Shown one piece after another: positions 8,986 to 17,640 of a DNA stretch of 64,000 nt. The stretch is taken from the NCBI RefSeq assembly GCF_001905445.1, contig NZ_LIVQ01000007.1:370766-434765 (forward strand), read 5' to 3'. The position numbers and the translations under genes were made by a program. Under the pieces are notes generated by a model that ran no database searches, was not told the origin of the DNA, and saw nothing but the letters and a program-made list of their open reading frames with translations. The stretch is from Streptomyces sp. CB00455 (GTDB lineage: Bacteria > Actinomycetota > Actinomycetes > Streptomycetales > Streptomycetaceae). The first letter of the stretch is position 1; each line of letters begins with the position of its first letter.

Positions 8986-9100
8986 CCCGCTCAGCCAAGG
9001 CCAGCTCCGCCTGGAGGCGGTCGGCCTCCTCCCGCAGACCGTCGACACGACGGCGAGCGGTGAGCTCACGCTGTTCCAGCAGTCCCACGACCGACGGCAT
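8985..9100 (-). pseudogene. Coiled-coil protein fragment truncated at IS5 relic
   Basis: From an ATG at 9100 the minus strand encodes VVGLLEQRELTARRRVDGL followed by REEADRLQAELALAERE, an N-terminal coiled-coil segment of a kind I recall next to transposon genes in Streptomyces. Sense stops at about 8985, exactly where the IS5-type transposase pattern ends on the other strand. Function unknown. Confidence 0.45.
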
Positions 9101-9285
9101 CCTCGACCTCCACCAAAGCAACGACACGACACGTCACCACTCCACGAGACCGCCGACCCTATGCCTGACCAGCGAGAACGCAGTCCTCAAGCCCGCAAAG
9201 ACAACAATCTCTAAGACTGCATCAGTGACTAACCGGCGAGTCACCGGGCGCCATTCGTTGCAACAGGCGGACTGATACCTGCCTC

Positions 9286-9594
9286 TCAGGCGGAGCGCAA
9301 TTGGCCAAGTCGAGAGAGCCCATCTAGAAAATGGTCCCAGTCACCGACAGCTGGTTCGCTCCAGAGAGATCGAAGTCGGGGGACTGCCTCACCGATGTAG
9401 CGTGCGCTCGCACCAAGATCATTGAGAACGTGCTCGTAAGGACGCTGTAGTCGAGGCAGCAAGTCCCGAGCAACCGGCGCCGCTGCGACAGCCACCCGGG
9501 CCAGCCCCAGTGCGGTGAGGATCGTCATCGGTACCCCCGAGGTGAAGGCGAGGCTGATCCAGACGGAGTCCGCGGTCGCTGTAAGCCCGAGCAT
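9286..9594 (-). CDS. Hypothetical protein
   Basis: 102 residues; a shorter start at the internal MTILTALGL methionine is possible. Composition is protein-like (helical, a hydrophobic N-terminal third, then an amphipathic part with WSEPAVGDWDHFL), but no family is recognised. It lies 60 bp downstream of the PadR gene on the same strand and could be its second cistron. PadR operons often end in small membrane proteins, but here that is only an analogy. Confidence 0.4.
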   Translation of the reverse strand: MLGLTATADSVWISLAFTSGVPMTILTALGLARVAVAAAPVARDLLPRLQRPYEHVLNDLGASARYIGEAVPRLRSLWSEPAVGDWDHFLDGLSRLGQLRSA

Positions 9595-9654
9595 CGACTC
9601 GCTGAATCCGAAGGTCTTAGAGCTCGGCGCCGGTGCCGCCGCCAGGGTGCAGGG

Positions 9655-10305
9655 CTACCGGTTGTCCTCTGGGTGCGGTCCCGTCGCGTACGGGTTCGGC
9701 TCGTCCTCCGCGAGCACACCCACGAAGGGTTCGCCCTCTCCCGCGAAGGTGTACGCGCCGCCTTCGATCCGCTCGATCAGGCCGCGTGTCCACTCTGCGC
9801 CGCTGTCGGCTGTGTGCACCCACATGTTCATGATCTCGCCGATGTGCCCGAGCTGCTCGGGCCCGTCCTCCGGCGTGTAGTACTCGGTGACCCCAGACCG
9901 CCATCGTTCGAGTCCCGTGATCCGCTGCTTGAGGAGGGCAACGGCCTCGTCCCTGGGCAGGTAGACGATGAAGCCGATGCCGGCAGAGAGGACGTCGGAC
10001 TTCTGCTCGTACGAGCTCAGCGCCTCGCGCAGTAGGGTGAAGAACTCCTCGGTGCCCTTGTCGTTGATCTCGTACTCGACGCGGGGCGGGCCGCCGACGG
10101 TGCTCGGTGCGACCTCGTGCTCGACGAGGAGCCCCTGCTTGGCCATCTGCTTGAGCGCGTGGTAGATCGAGCCGGGCTTGGCGTTGGACCACTCGTGGGC
10201 GCCCCAGAATTCCAGGTCGTTTCGTACCTGGTAGCCGTGCGCCCGTCCGTGCTGGCGCACCGCGCCGAGGACCAGTAGCCGGATCGCTGACAAGGGCTTC
10301 TCCAT
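9655..10305 (-). CDS. PadR-family transcriptional repressor
   Basis: 216 residues. The N-terminal PadR winged helix is clear: LLVLGAVRQHGRAHGYQVR, then the recognition region WSNAKPGSIYHALKQMAKQG and the wing with VEYEINDKGTEEF. The C-terminal ~110 residues form the long helical Vir-like dimerisation domain. Divergent from the DrrAB-like exporter at 10456. The 150-bp gap holds four copies of one palindrome, and PadR proteins classically repress an adjacent exporter until a toxic ligand binds. It therefore most likely represses itself and the exporter. Confidence 0.92.
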   Translation of the reverse strand: MEKPLSAIRLLVLGAVRQHGRAHGYQVRNDLEFWGAHEWSNAKPGSIYHALKQMAKQGLLVEHEVAPSTVGGPPRVEYEINDKGTEEFFTLLREALSSYEQKSDVLSAGIGFIVYLPRDEAVALLKQRITGLERWRSGVTEYYTPEDGPEQLGHIGEIMNMWVHTADSGAEWTRGLIERIEGGAYTFAGEGEPFVGVLAEDEPNPYATGPHPEDNR

Positions 10306-10307
10306 CC

Positions 10308-10436
10308 TAGTTAATTTTGACTAGATTACATGTCTCCAAGCTTGACTAGCCCCACGGCCCTGCAGCTTCCCTCCTAATCAAGTTTGACTAACGAGCCAAG
10401 GTGCCCTATCTTGCCATATCTAGTCAAGCTTGATCA
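10308..10436. promoter_or_regulatory. Four-site operator array, consensus TAGTCAAnnTTGACTA
   Basis: Sites: 10308-10323 (TAGTTAATTTTGACTA), 10333-10348 (TCTCCAAGCTTGACTA, left half weak), 10375-10390 (TAATCAAGTTTGACTA) and 10421-10436 (TAGTCAAGCTTGATCA). Centre spacings are 25, 42 and 46 bp. They fill the divergent PadR/ABC promoter region and are AT-rich against the GC-rich background. Predicted PadR binding sites controlling both directions. Confidence 0.8.
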
Positions 10437-10455
10437 CTGACTGAAGGAGGATGCT

Positions 10456-11394
10456 TTGTCCGACTATGATCTGGCGATCGTCGTCGAAGGTCTGCGGAAG
10501 AAGTACAGGGAGAAGCGGGCTCTCGACGGCCTCGATCTCACGGTCCGAGCCGGGACCGTCCAGGGGATTCTCGGCCCGAACGGCGCCGGGAAGACCACGG
10601 CCGTACGCATCATGTCCACGCTCCTGCGGCCCGACGAGGGGCGGGTGACGGTGGCGGGCATCGACGCAAGGACCCGGGCCGACGAAGTGCGCTCGCGGAT
10701 CGGACTGCTCGGCCAGAGTGCCGCCGTCGACGAGGAGCTCAGCGGGCGCCAGAACCTGGAGATGTTCGGACGGCTCTACCACCTCGGCGCACGCCGCGCG
10801 GGAGTCCGAGCCGATGAGCTCCTGACCCGGTTCGGGCTCACGGACACCGGCAACAAGGCCATCAAGCAGTACAGCGGCGGCATGCGGCGCAGGCTCGACC
10901 TCGCGGCCTCGCTCATCTCCCAGCCGCAGGTCCTCTTCCTGGACGAGCCCACCACCGGGCTGGACCCCCGCGGCCGCACGGAGGTGTGGAACGCCGTGCG
11001 CTCCCTGGTCGGCGACGGCACGACCGTCCTGCTGACCACGCAGTACCTGGAGGAAGCCGACCAGCTGGCCGACCAGATCGCGGTGATCAACCACGGCAAG
11101 GTCATCGCGGAGGGCACGGCGGACGAGCTGAAGACCAAGACGGGCGGCGACCGCATCGACGTGGTCCTCCACGACACGGCCCAGCTGGCCCGCGCGGCCT
11201 CGCTCCTGCCCGGCGAAGTGGCGGTGGACGAGGACCGGCGGATGGTCAGCGCCTCGGTCAGCAACCGGATGGCCGCGCTGACCGAGACCATCCGGGCGCT
11301 GGATGCGGCCGGCATCGAGGCGGAGGACATCGCCGTGCGCCGGCCCACCCTCGATGAAGTCTTCATGCACCTGACCAAGGAGGACGCCGCATGA
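10456..11394 (+). CDS. ABC transporter ATPase, DrrA-like drug export
   Basis: 312 residues from TTG 10456, preceded by AAGGAGG at 10444-10450; the ATG at 10451 is in another frame. Motifs: Walker A GPNGAGKTT (residues 40-48), Q-loop LLGQSAAVDEELSG, signature YSGGMRRRLDL, Walker B VLFLDEPTTGLD, switch H replaced by Gln (LLTTQYLEEADQLAD). This is characteristic of the DrrA (daunorubicin resistance) group. The C-terminal DUF4162 extension ends PTLDEVFMHLT. It powers the permease that overlaps its stop by ATGA. Regulated, by inference, through the four palindromes upstream. Confidence 0.93.
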   Translation: MSDYDLAIVVEGLRKKYREKRALDGLDLTVRAGTVQGILGPNGAGKTTAVRIMSTLLRPDEGRVTVAGIDARTRADEVRSRIGLLGQSAAVDEELSGRQNLEMFGRLYHLGARRAGVRADELLTRFGLTDTGNKAIKQYSGGMRRRLDLAASLISQPQVLFLDEPTTGLDPRGRTEVWNAVRSLVGDGTTVLLTTQYLEEADQLADQIAVINHGKVIAEGTADELKTKTGGDRIDVVLHDTAQLARAASLLPGEVAVDEDRRMVSASVSNRMAALTETIRALDAAGIEAEDIAVRRPTLDEVFMHLTKEDAA

Positions 11395-12215
11395 GCGCGA
11401 CCCACAGTGGGATCACACCGCAGGCCGCGGGCTCGAAGATCAGCTGGGCGGCCGTCGACTCCTGGACGATGACCCGGCGTGAACTGGCCCACTGGGCCCG
11501 CCAGCCCGTGCAGGTCGTCGTCGGGCTGGTCTTTCCCGTGATGATGATGCTGATGTTCAGCTACCTGACCGGCGGCGGACAGGGCATCCAGGGCAACTTC
11601 AAGGCATACCTGGTACCCGGCATGCTCACCATGACCATGGCCTTCGGCCTCGAAGCGACGATGCTCTCGGTCACCCAGGACCTGGGCAAAGGAGTCATCG
11701 ACCGGTTCCGCTCGATGCCGATGAACTCCGGCGCTGTCCTGGTCGGCCGCAGCGTCGCCGACATGCTGCAATCAGCAGTCGGCCTGACCGTGATGATCGC
11801 GGTCGGATACGCGATCGGCTGGCGCTGGAACGACGGCTTCGCCTCTTTCCTCGGTGCAGTGGGCCTGCTGTTGCTGCTGCGGTTCGCGATGCTGTGGATC
11901 GGCATCCATCTGGCGATGGTCGCGGGCAAGCCGGAACTCGTGCAGGCCGTGCAGATCCTGGTCTGGCCCGTCAGCTTCCTCTCCAACGCCATCGCCTCAC
12001 CCGAATCGATGCCCTCCTGGCTCGGCGCGATCGTCGAGTGGAACCCGATGTCCGCGACGGCCACCGCGGTACGCGGCCTGTTCGGCAACCCTGGGGCGGT
12101 CGGCGATTCCTGGGCCGCCCAGCACGCCGAACTCCTCGCTGTGGCCTCGCCGGTGGCGCTGATCGCGGTGTTCTTCCCTCTCGCAGTGAAGCGTTTCCGG
12201 GGCCTGAGCCGCTGA
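11391..12215 (+). CDS. ABC transporter permease, DrrB-like
   Basis: 274 residues, ATG overlapping the ATPase stop (ATGA). ABC2-type membrane protein: a soluble N-terminus, then six hydrophobic segments, starting near VVVGLVFPVMMMLMFSYL and ending in AVASPVALIAVFFPLAVKRF. The conserved loop DRFRSMPMNSGAVLVGRS is the DrrB/ABC2 coupling region. With the ATPase it should export a hydrophobic or toxic compound; the natural substrate is unknown. Intact; the next 270 bp hold only gene debris. Confidence 0.92.
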   Translation: MSATHSGITPQAAGSKISWAAVDSWTMTRRELAHWARQPVQVVVGLVFPVMMMLMFSYLTGGGQGIQGNFKAYLVPGMLTMTMAFGLEATMLSVTQDLGKGVIDRFRSMPMNSGAVLVGRSVADMLQSAVGLTVMIAVGYAIGWRWNDGFASFLGAVGLLLLLRFAMLWIGIHLAMVAGKPELVQAVQILVWPVSFLSNAIASPESMPSWLGAIVEWNPMSATATAVRGLFGNPGAVGDSWAAQHAELLAVASPVALIAVFFPLAVKRFRGLSR

Positions 12216-12305
12216 CGAACCCGGCCCTGGACTGCGATCCACGAACCGGGTCGGAGGCCGGCGCCCCTGTGCCGTGCACGTGGCGGGCCCCGCTGGTGAT
12301 CGGCC

Positions 12306-12485
12306 CGTGGGCTTCACCAGGGTGTCCTGGAGCACCTTGCCGGTGGCCGCGTCGACGACGGCGAGCTCGATCGTCTGCCCGTAGAGGTTGATGGTCTCGG
12401 TCTCCAGGACGACTGCGGCGCCCGGCTCCAGGAGCTTCCGAGCCCGGCGGGTGAACTGGGCCTGTTCCAGGCCCACGAAGTGGCC
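12306..12485 (-). pseudogene. DEDDh exonuclease-like N-terminal fragment
   Basis: The minus strand reads FVGLEQAQFTRRARKLLEPG, then AVVLETETINLYGQTIELAV and KVLQDTLVKP. This is the first strand pair of a DEDDh 3'-5' exonuclease, with the D-E-T motif present as ETE. Only about 60 residues remain. It abuts, head to head, the monooxygenase fragment that begins at about 12480. Confidence 0.55.
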
Positions 12486-12683
12486 TTGGCTCTCGTCGGG
12501 CGCAAGGCCATCGCCGCTCACCCCAACGACGTCGAGGCGGCTCTCACCGCTTACGAAGTGGCGCTGTTCCCTCGAACCGAACCCTTCTACGCCGAGGCGC
12601 ACGACATGCTGAACCTCATGATCGGCGACAACGCACCGTCCGGATTCCTCGACCTCTTCACCGCCGCCGACCAGGCCGAGTGA
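12480..12683 (+). pseudogene. FAD-monooxygenase C-terminal fragment
   Basis: 67 codons matching only the very end of TetX/PHBH-type monooxygenases: L-x-A-Y-E-x-A-L-F-P-R (ALTAYEVALFPRTEPFYAEA) then GDNAPSGFLDLFTAAD and stop. The FAD-binding and catalytic domains are absent. It is not a piece of the complete monooxygenase at 5757, whose C-terminus differs. Confidence 0.55.
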
Positions 12684-12731
12684 CATCAACACCCGACAGC
12701 CGACCCACAGCAGACCAAAGAAGAGGCCAGC

Positions 12732-13345
12732 TTGAGCACACACGAGAGCGATGGCGGCATGGGCTGGGCGCCGACATGGACCCAGGCCATGACCGACTTC
12801 CGCGGTGGGGATGACGAGCCGCCCTTCGAGATGTCACCGTCCGCATGTCCGTGCCCGCGAGCATCGGCGGCAGCCGCGTCCGGGTAGAGCTGTCCAATCT
12901 CTTCGGGGAAGGCGCCGTTCGGATCGCAGGAAGCGCTATCGGAGTCTGCGGACGGTTCATCGAGGGCTCCATCGACGGGCAGTCATCGATCGAGATCCCG
13001 GCCGGCACATCGCGGTGGACCGACCCGGTCGACCTGACCGTCAGCCACGGCGACGAGATCGTCGTCCTTCTGTATCTGCCCGAGTCCACGCCCTACACGT
13101 CAGCGAACGGATTCACGTTCGGCCGGTCCCTGCCGGGCGACTTCGTAGGATCACGGGCGTTCCCGCTCGAAGGATCGACGCCGGTGGAGGCCGACGAATT
13201 GCGCGAATTCCCTGCCCCCAACACCGGCACCGAACCCGAGGCCGACGGGAACGGCTGGTCCCTGCCGATCAGTATCAAGGCCGTTGGGTGCCTGCCGGTG
13301 CGGTGGAGCCAACGCGCTGCGGCCTTCCGGGTGGTGACGCATTGA
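12732..13345 (+). pseudogene. SGNH/GDSL hydrolase, N-terminal domain only
   Basis: From TTG 12732 the frame reads GMGWAPTWTQAMTDFRGGD, the usual start of actinobacterial SGNH hydrolases of the W-x-G-T-W-x-x-A-M type. A frameshift near 12825 moves the continuation (VTVRMSVPASIGGSRVRVEL, then SNLFG) to another frame that runs to 13345. The GDSL nucleophile domain that should follow is missing, replaced by unrelated sequence. Dead gene; no relation in sequence to the SGNH enzymes at 58-61 kb. Confidence 0.65.
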
Positions 13346-13760
13346 TCCCGCATGGGGTGTGCCTCCGGTTCCACTTACACCTGCCGCGACCTGTGGGCGT
13401 AACGCCGACCGCATGATGTCCAATATGTGAGACGCTGCATGTGAAACGAAACACACAGAATTCCAGGAGTTTCTTCAGATCCGGAGGGTGGTTTCGGGGT
13501 GAACCGAGGCCGTGCATCGCGCATTTGACCTGTTGATTCACGTTCTGTGACCGTAGGGTCGCTTGTCTCAGGCCTCATCCGTCTCAGACGGTGAGCGGAA
13601 TCCCGCAGCCGCGTGACCTGGCTTCCTCTTCCGCCTATGTTCCCGGTCCGGTGAACGACGGCCTGCTGGTGGTACGCGTCGGGGCTTACGGCGTGGCGCC
13701 GTCCCTCACGTTCTGTCACTGCGTCTGCTGTTGCCGTCCACCGCGACGAAAGGAATGCTT
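13346..13760. other. Intergenic region upstream of the polyesterase
   Basis: No gene supported. It should hold the polyesterase promoter; no confident -35/-10 pair is evident. GAAAGGA at 13747-13753 is the ribosome site for GTG 13761. Confidence 0.5.
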
Positions 13761-14708
13761 GTGCAGCTCTTCGCCCGCAGATCCGTGGCCCCGACGATCA
13801 CTGCCACCCCTCAGCGCCATCGGCACCGGCGACGCCGGTTCGGCATGCTGACGGCCGCTCTGGCCGGCGTGGCGGCCGTTGCCGGGCTCGCCACCTTGCT
13901 GTCACCCGGCGCCAGTGCCGCGGGGTACTCCTACGAGCGCGGCCCCGCTCCCACCCACGCGAGCATCGAGGCGGCAAGCGGCCCGTACCCCGTCTCGCGC
14001 GCTTTCGTCTCCTCGTTCTCCGTCACCGGCTTCGGCGGCGGCACCATCTATTACCCGACCACTACCGGCGAGGGCACCTTCGGGGCGGTGGCCATCTCCC
14101 CCGGCTACACCGCACGGCAATCCTCGATCGCCTGGCTCGGACCGCGCCTGGCCTCTCAAGGCTTCGTCGTCTTCACCATCGACACCACCAGTACCTACGA
14201 CCAGCCGGCCAGCCGCGGCCGCCAGCTGCTGGCGGCGCTGGACTACCTCACGCAGCGCAGCAGCGTCCGCGACCGGGTCGACGCCACCCGGCTCGGCGTG
14301 ATGGGTCACTCGATGGGCGGCGGTGGAACACTCGAGGCTGCCAAGAGCCGGCCTTCCTTGAAGGCCGCCATCCCGCTGACCGGATGGAACCTCGACAAGA
14401 CCTGGCCCGAGCTGCGGACTCCGACGCTGGTCATCGGAGCGGACGGCGACACCATAGCCCCGGTGTCCTCACACTCGGAGCCGTTCTACCAGAGCATGCC
14501 GTCCTCGCTGGACCGGGCTTACCTGGAGCTGAACGGCGCCACGCACCTCACGCCGAACCTCTCCGACACCACTATCGCCAAGTACAGCATCGCCTGGCTC
14601 AAGCGGTTCATCGACGACGACACCCGCTACGAGCAGTTCCTGTGCCCGCTGCCGCGCCCGAGCCTGGCCATCCGGGAGTACCGGGGCAACTGCCCGCACA
14701 CATCCTGA
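13761..14708 (+). CDS. Secreted cutinase/PET-hydrolase-type polyesterase
   Basis: 315 residues from GTG 13761; the ATG six bases earlier touches the ribosome site, so GTG fits better. An Arg-rich n-region and hydrophobic core give a signal peptide to about residue 54. The mature part follows the Thermobifida cutinase/Streptomyces lipase family closely: SPGYT oxyanion Tyr116, GHSMGGGG with Ser184, Trp209 in the substrate subsite, GADGDTIAPV with Asp230, and GATHLTPN with His262. A C-terminal Cys295-Cys311 pair (FLCP...NCP) gives the usual disulfide. Expected role: extracellular hydrolysis of cutin or other polyesters. Activity on PET is a family property, not shown here. Monocistronic. Confidence 0.93.
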   Translation: MQLFARRSVAPTITATPQRHRHRRRRFGMLTAALAGVAAVAGLATLLSPGASAAGYSYERGPAPTHASIEAASGPYPVSRAFVSSFSVTGFGGGTIYYPTTTGEGTFGAVAISPGYTARQSSIAWLGPRLASQGFVVFTIDTTSTYDQPASRGRQLLAALDYLTQRSSVRDRVDATRLGVMGHSMGGGGTLEAAKSRPSLKAAIPLTGWNLDKTWPELRTPTLVIGADGDTIAPVSSHSEPFYQSMPSSLDRAYLELNGATHLTPNLSDTTIAKYSIAWLKRFIDDDTRYEQFLCPLPRPSLAIREYRGNCPHTS

Positions 14709-14734
14709 AGCCCTGAAGCCCTGAAGCCCTGAAG
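14703..14734. repeat. 8-bp tandem repeat CCCTGAAG x4 spanning a stop codon
   Basis: One imperfect (TCCTGAAG) and three perfect units. The first TGA is the stop codon of the polyesterase; each later unit carries another TGA, but in shifting frames. Confidence 0.8.
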
Positions 14735-14889
14735 TCACTGCTGCCGACGTCGGCCGGGCGGCTCACGGTCGCCCGTCTCTGTTCTGTCGGTGCGGTGGCT
14801 CTCCGTACCTGCACCGTCCCGCCGTGCCCCGTCCCGCCCCGCGCGGCGATGGGGCACGGCCGTCCGGGTGACGGTCGGCGACTCCACTC

Positions 14890-14934
14890 GTTGGTGGGGC
14901 ACTCGGCGAAGTCCTCCACCGACGCCCCACCAAC
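14890..14934. terminator. Hairpin, probable terminator after the polyesterase
   Basis: 11-bp perfect stem GTTGGTGGGGC / GCCCCACCAAC with a 23-base loop and no T-tract. It lies about 180 bp past the stop. Confidence 0.45.
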
Positions 14935-15194
14935 CCACTACGCTCCCGACGGTCCTCCTGACCAGGCCAAATAGCGAAACGCTGCTGGAGTATTGGCTGC
15001 TGTAAGCCCAACTCTCCCCGCAGCGAGCCGAAGCTGAGCGGATCGGGTAAGCGACGTGGAGGCAGAAGGCAGACTCGGGCGACATCGAGTCGCGGGAAAG
15101 GCGCAGAAAAAAATCCCCGCACGCGGCAACCTTTTGCGGATCGGCGGCCACTGACAGGCGTAACCCTGTTCCTTCCCCCCTGTAAGGAAGCCCC

Positions 15195-16538
15195 GTGGCT
15201 GCTCGCTCCCACCGCCGGTCCCTCCGCTCCCGTCGTGCCGCCGTCATCTGCACGGCCGTCGTGGCCGCATGCGTCGGCTCTGGTGCTGTCATCATGAACG
15301 CCAACGCCGGGACCGTCGACCTGTACCACCAGACGCTCACCCCGAAGGACGGCTGGGCATCCTCCGGTACGGGAACCACCGGTGGCACGAAGGCCGACGC
15401 CGCCCACACCTTCACCGTCTCCACCCGTGCGCAGCTCGTGAAGGCGCTGGGCTCGGTCTCCGACACCACGCCCCGCATCATCAAGATCAACGGCGTGATC
15501 GACGCCAACACCGACGACAGCGGAAAGAAGCTGACCTGCGCCGACTACGCCCTCGGCACCGGCTACTCGCTGTCGGCCTACCTCAAGGCCTACGACCCGG
15601 CCACCTACGGCCGCTCCAAGCTGCCCTCCGGCACCCAGGAGGCGGCACGCGCCGCCGCCCAGGCCAAGCAGGGCAAGAACATCGTCTTCAAGGTCCCCGC
15701 CAACACGACGATTGTGGGCGCCCCTGGCACGAACGCGGGCCTCACCGGGGCCATGCTCCAGATCCAGAACGTGGACAACGTCATCGTCCGCAACCTGACC
15801 TTCGCCGCCACTGAGGACTGCTTCCCGCAGTGGGACCCGACCGACGGCGACGACGGCAACTGGAACTCCAACTACGACTCGGTGTCCCTGCGTGGCGCGA
15901 CGCACGTGTGGGCGGACCACAACACGTTCACCGACGCGCCGCACTTCGACAGCGCCAACCCCAAGTACTTCGGCCGCGAGTACCAGATCCACGACGGCGC
16001 CCTCGACATCACCAAGGGATCCGACCTGGTGACCGCCTCGCGCAACCAGTTCACCAACCACGACAAGACGATGCTGATCGGTAGCAGCGACACCGACAGC
16101 GTCGGCAAGCTGCGCGTCTCCATCCACCACAACGTGTGGAAGGGCATCATGCAGCGCGCCCCCCTTGCCCGCATCGGCCAGATCCACATCTACAACAACT
16201 ACTACGACGTCACGCCCCTCAACGGGTACACGCCGCAGTACAGCATCAACTCCCGTGCCAAGGCTCAGGTCGTCGCGGAGAACAACTACTGGAAGCTGCC
16301 GTCCGGCGCGAAGGCCGCCAAGCTCCTCAGCGGTGACGGCACCGGCTCGGTCAAGGGCTCCGGCAACCTCGTCAACGGCACGGTGACCGACCTCGTCGCC
16401 GCCTACAACGCCGCCTCGTCCAAGGACCTGAAGACCACGGTCAACTGGACCCCGACCCTCACGACGGGCCTGGAGGCCTCGGCGAGCAACCTGCCGACGT
16501 CGCTGGCGACGACCACGGGGGCGGGCGTGCTCAAGTAG
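15195..16538 (+). CDS. Secreted pectate lyase, family PL1
   Basis: 447 residues from GTG 15195, with TAAGGAAG four bases upstream. An Arg-rich signal peptide ends near ANA at residue 38. The PL1 parallel beta-helix motifs are present: NVDNVIVRNLTF, D-P-T-D-G-D-D-G-N-W (calcium-binding Asp region), GATHVWADHNTFTD (the vWiDH motif) and SIHHNVWKGIMQRAPLAR, carrying the catalytic Arg region, followed by IHIYNNYYD. It cleaves de-esterified pectin by beta-elimination. Together with the polyesterase it points to plant-material degradation. A strong terminator follows immediately. Confidence 0.95.
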   Translation: MAARSHRRSLRSRRAAVICTAVVAACVGSGAVIMNANAGTVDLYHQTLTPKDGWASSGTGTTGGTKADAAHTFTVSTRAQLVKALGSVSDTTPRIIKINGVIDANTDDSGKKLTCADYALGTGYSLSAYLKAYDPATYGRSKLPSGTQEAARAAAQAKQGKNIVFKVPANTTIVGAPGTNAGLTGAMLQIQNVDNVIVRNLTFAATEDCFPQWDPTDGDDGNWNSNYDSVSLRGATHVWADHNTFTDAPHFDSANPKYFGREYQIHDGALDITKGSDLVTASRNQFTNHDKTMLIGSSDTDSVGKLRVSIHHNVWKGIMQRAPLARIGQIHIYNNYYDVTPLNGYTPQYSINSRAKAQVVAENNYWKLPSGAKAAKLLSGDGTGSVKGSGNLVNGTVTDLVAAYNAASSKDLKTTVNWTPTLTTGLEASASNLPTSLATTTGAGVLK

Positions 16539-16549
16539 CACCCGAGACA

Positions 16550-16587
16550 CGCGAGGGCCGGGAGACCACCAGCCCCCGGCCCTCGCG
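16550..16587 (+). terminator. Terminator of the pectate lyase gene
   Basis: 13-bp perfect stem CGCGAGGGCCGGG / CCCGGCCCTCGCG with a 12-base loop, beginning 12 bases past the stop. Confidence 0.85.
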
Positions 16588-16830
16588 TACCATGCCGCCC
16601 GGTCCGCCGCGCCATGGACTGTGAAGGGGCCGCCGATGCGTTCCCGGGCCCCTCACGGCGTCTGCTGGACAACAGCACAGGCCGGTTCACGCAGGCCGCA
16701 CGACCTTGTTCTCGGCGGCCAGAAGTCGGCGGAAATGGTCCACGAGCGGCGCCGGCCGCTACCTGGGGCGCTTCGACGGATTCGGCCGGGGTGACCTCCA
16801 AGCGGGTCTTGCACCAGTCGCTCGGCTTGA

Positions 16831-17534
16831 GTGGACGGACACCGGGCGATCGTCTTCACCGTGGCCGGGCCGGGTGGTCGGGTGCTGGTGCAGACCCGCC
16901 GGGGGTCGCTGGTTCAGGATCGGTGGCCGGACCTGGTGGCGGCCGCCGAGGCGCAGTTGCCGCACGGCCTGGTCCTCGACGGCGAATTGGTCGTCTGGGA
17001 CCCCGAAGACGGACGCCTGTCTTTCGAGGCGTTGCAGCGGCGGGCCGCCGCCCGCGCCCGCGGCGCCGCCGGCCTCGCAGCCGGCCTGCCGGCCTACTTC
17101 GTCGCGTTCGACGTGTTGCAGCTGGACGGCCAGGAGCTCCTGACGCGCCCGTACGAGGAGCGGCGCGCACTCCTGGAGTCGCTGTTCACTGAGCACGCTA
17201 TGACGGCCCCGGCTACGACGCCGCGGGCCGGCTGCGTGCGGTGGGCCGGACGGTCACGCTGCGCCCGGAAGTGTCCCGGCAGGTCGGCGACCATCTGGCG
17301 GCGGCCGGCCCCGGGCACCCCTTCGAGGGGGTGTGGTTCGCCTCGGCGTGGGGGAGCCGTGACGTCCTGGACGTCACCCTGGCCTGTCCCGAGCTGGTGG
17401 CGGAGGTCAGCGTCGATCGGGCCGTTGACCGGGGCGTTTTCCGTCACCCGCTCCGCTTCAAGCGGCTGCGCCTGGACGTGACCGCGGACGATGTCCCGCG
17501 GTTCGGGGAAGGGCCGGCTGCGGCGGCCGGCTGA
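16831..17534 (+). pseudogene. ATP-dependent DNA ligase (LigC-like), decayed
   Basis: The first frame begins at GHRAIVFT, just after where the adenylated-lysine motif (E-P-K-W-D-G) should be. It runs through GLVLDGELVVWDP and YFVAFDVLQLDG to a frameshift near 17190. A second frame, to 17534, carries the OB-fold end: GRTVTLRPEVSRQVGDHL, then VWFASAWGSRDVLDVTLA and HPLRFKRLRLD. The catalytic lysine is missing, and about 70 residues of the middle appear lost as well as the frame. Related ligases act with Ku in non-homologous end joining or repair. Not functional. Confidence 0.75.
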
Positions 17535-17640
17535 CTGCCGATCCAGCCGCCCGCCGCCGCGCCGGGTAAGTTCTCCAGGGGCGTCACGGGGACTGACGGC
17601 GCTGGCACCTACGCCCGGACGCCGCGAGCGCGGTGTCCGG

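Noticed and set aside
14763..16550. 595-codon minus-strand frame opposite the pectate lyase
   Set aside because: Val/Gly/Arg-rich shadow without motifs; the plus strand is an unambiguous PL1 enzyme.
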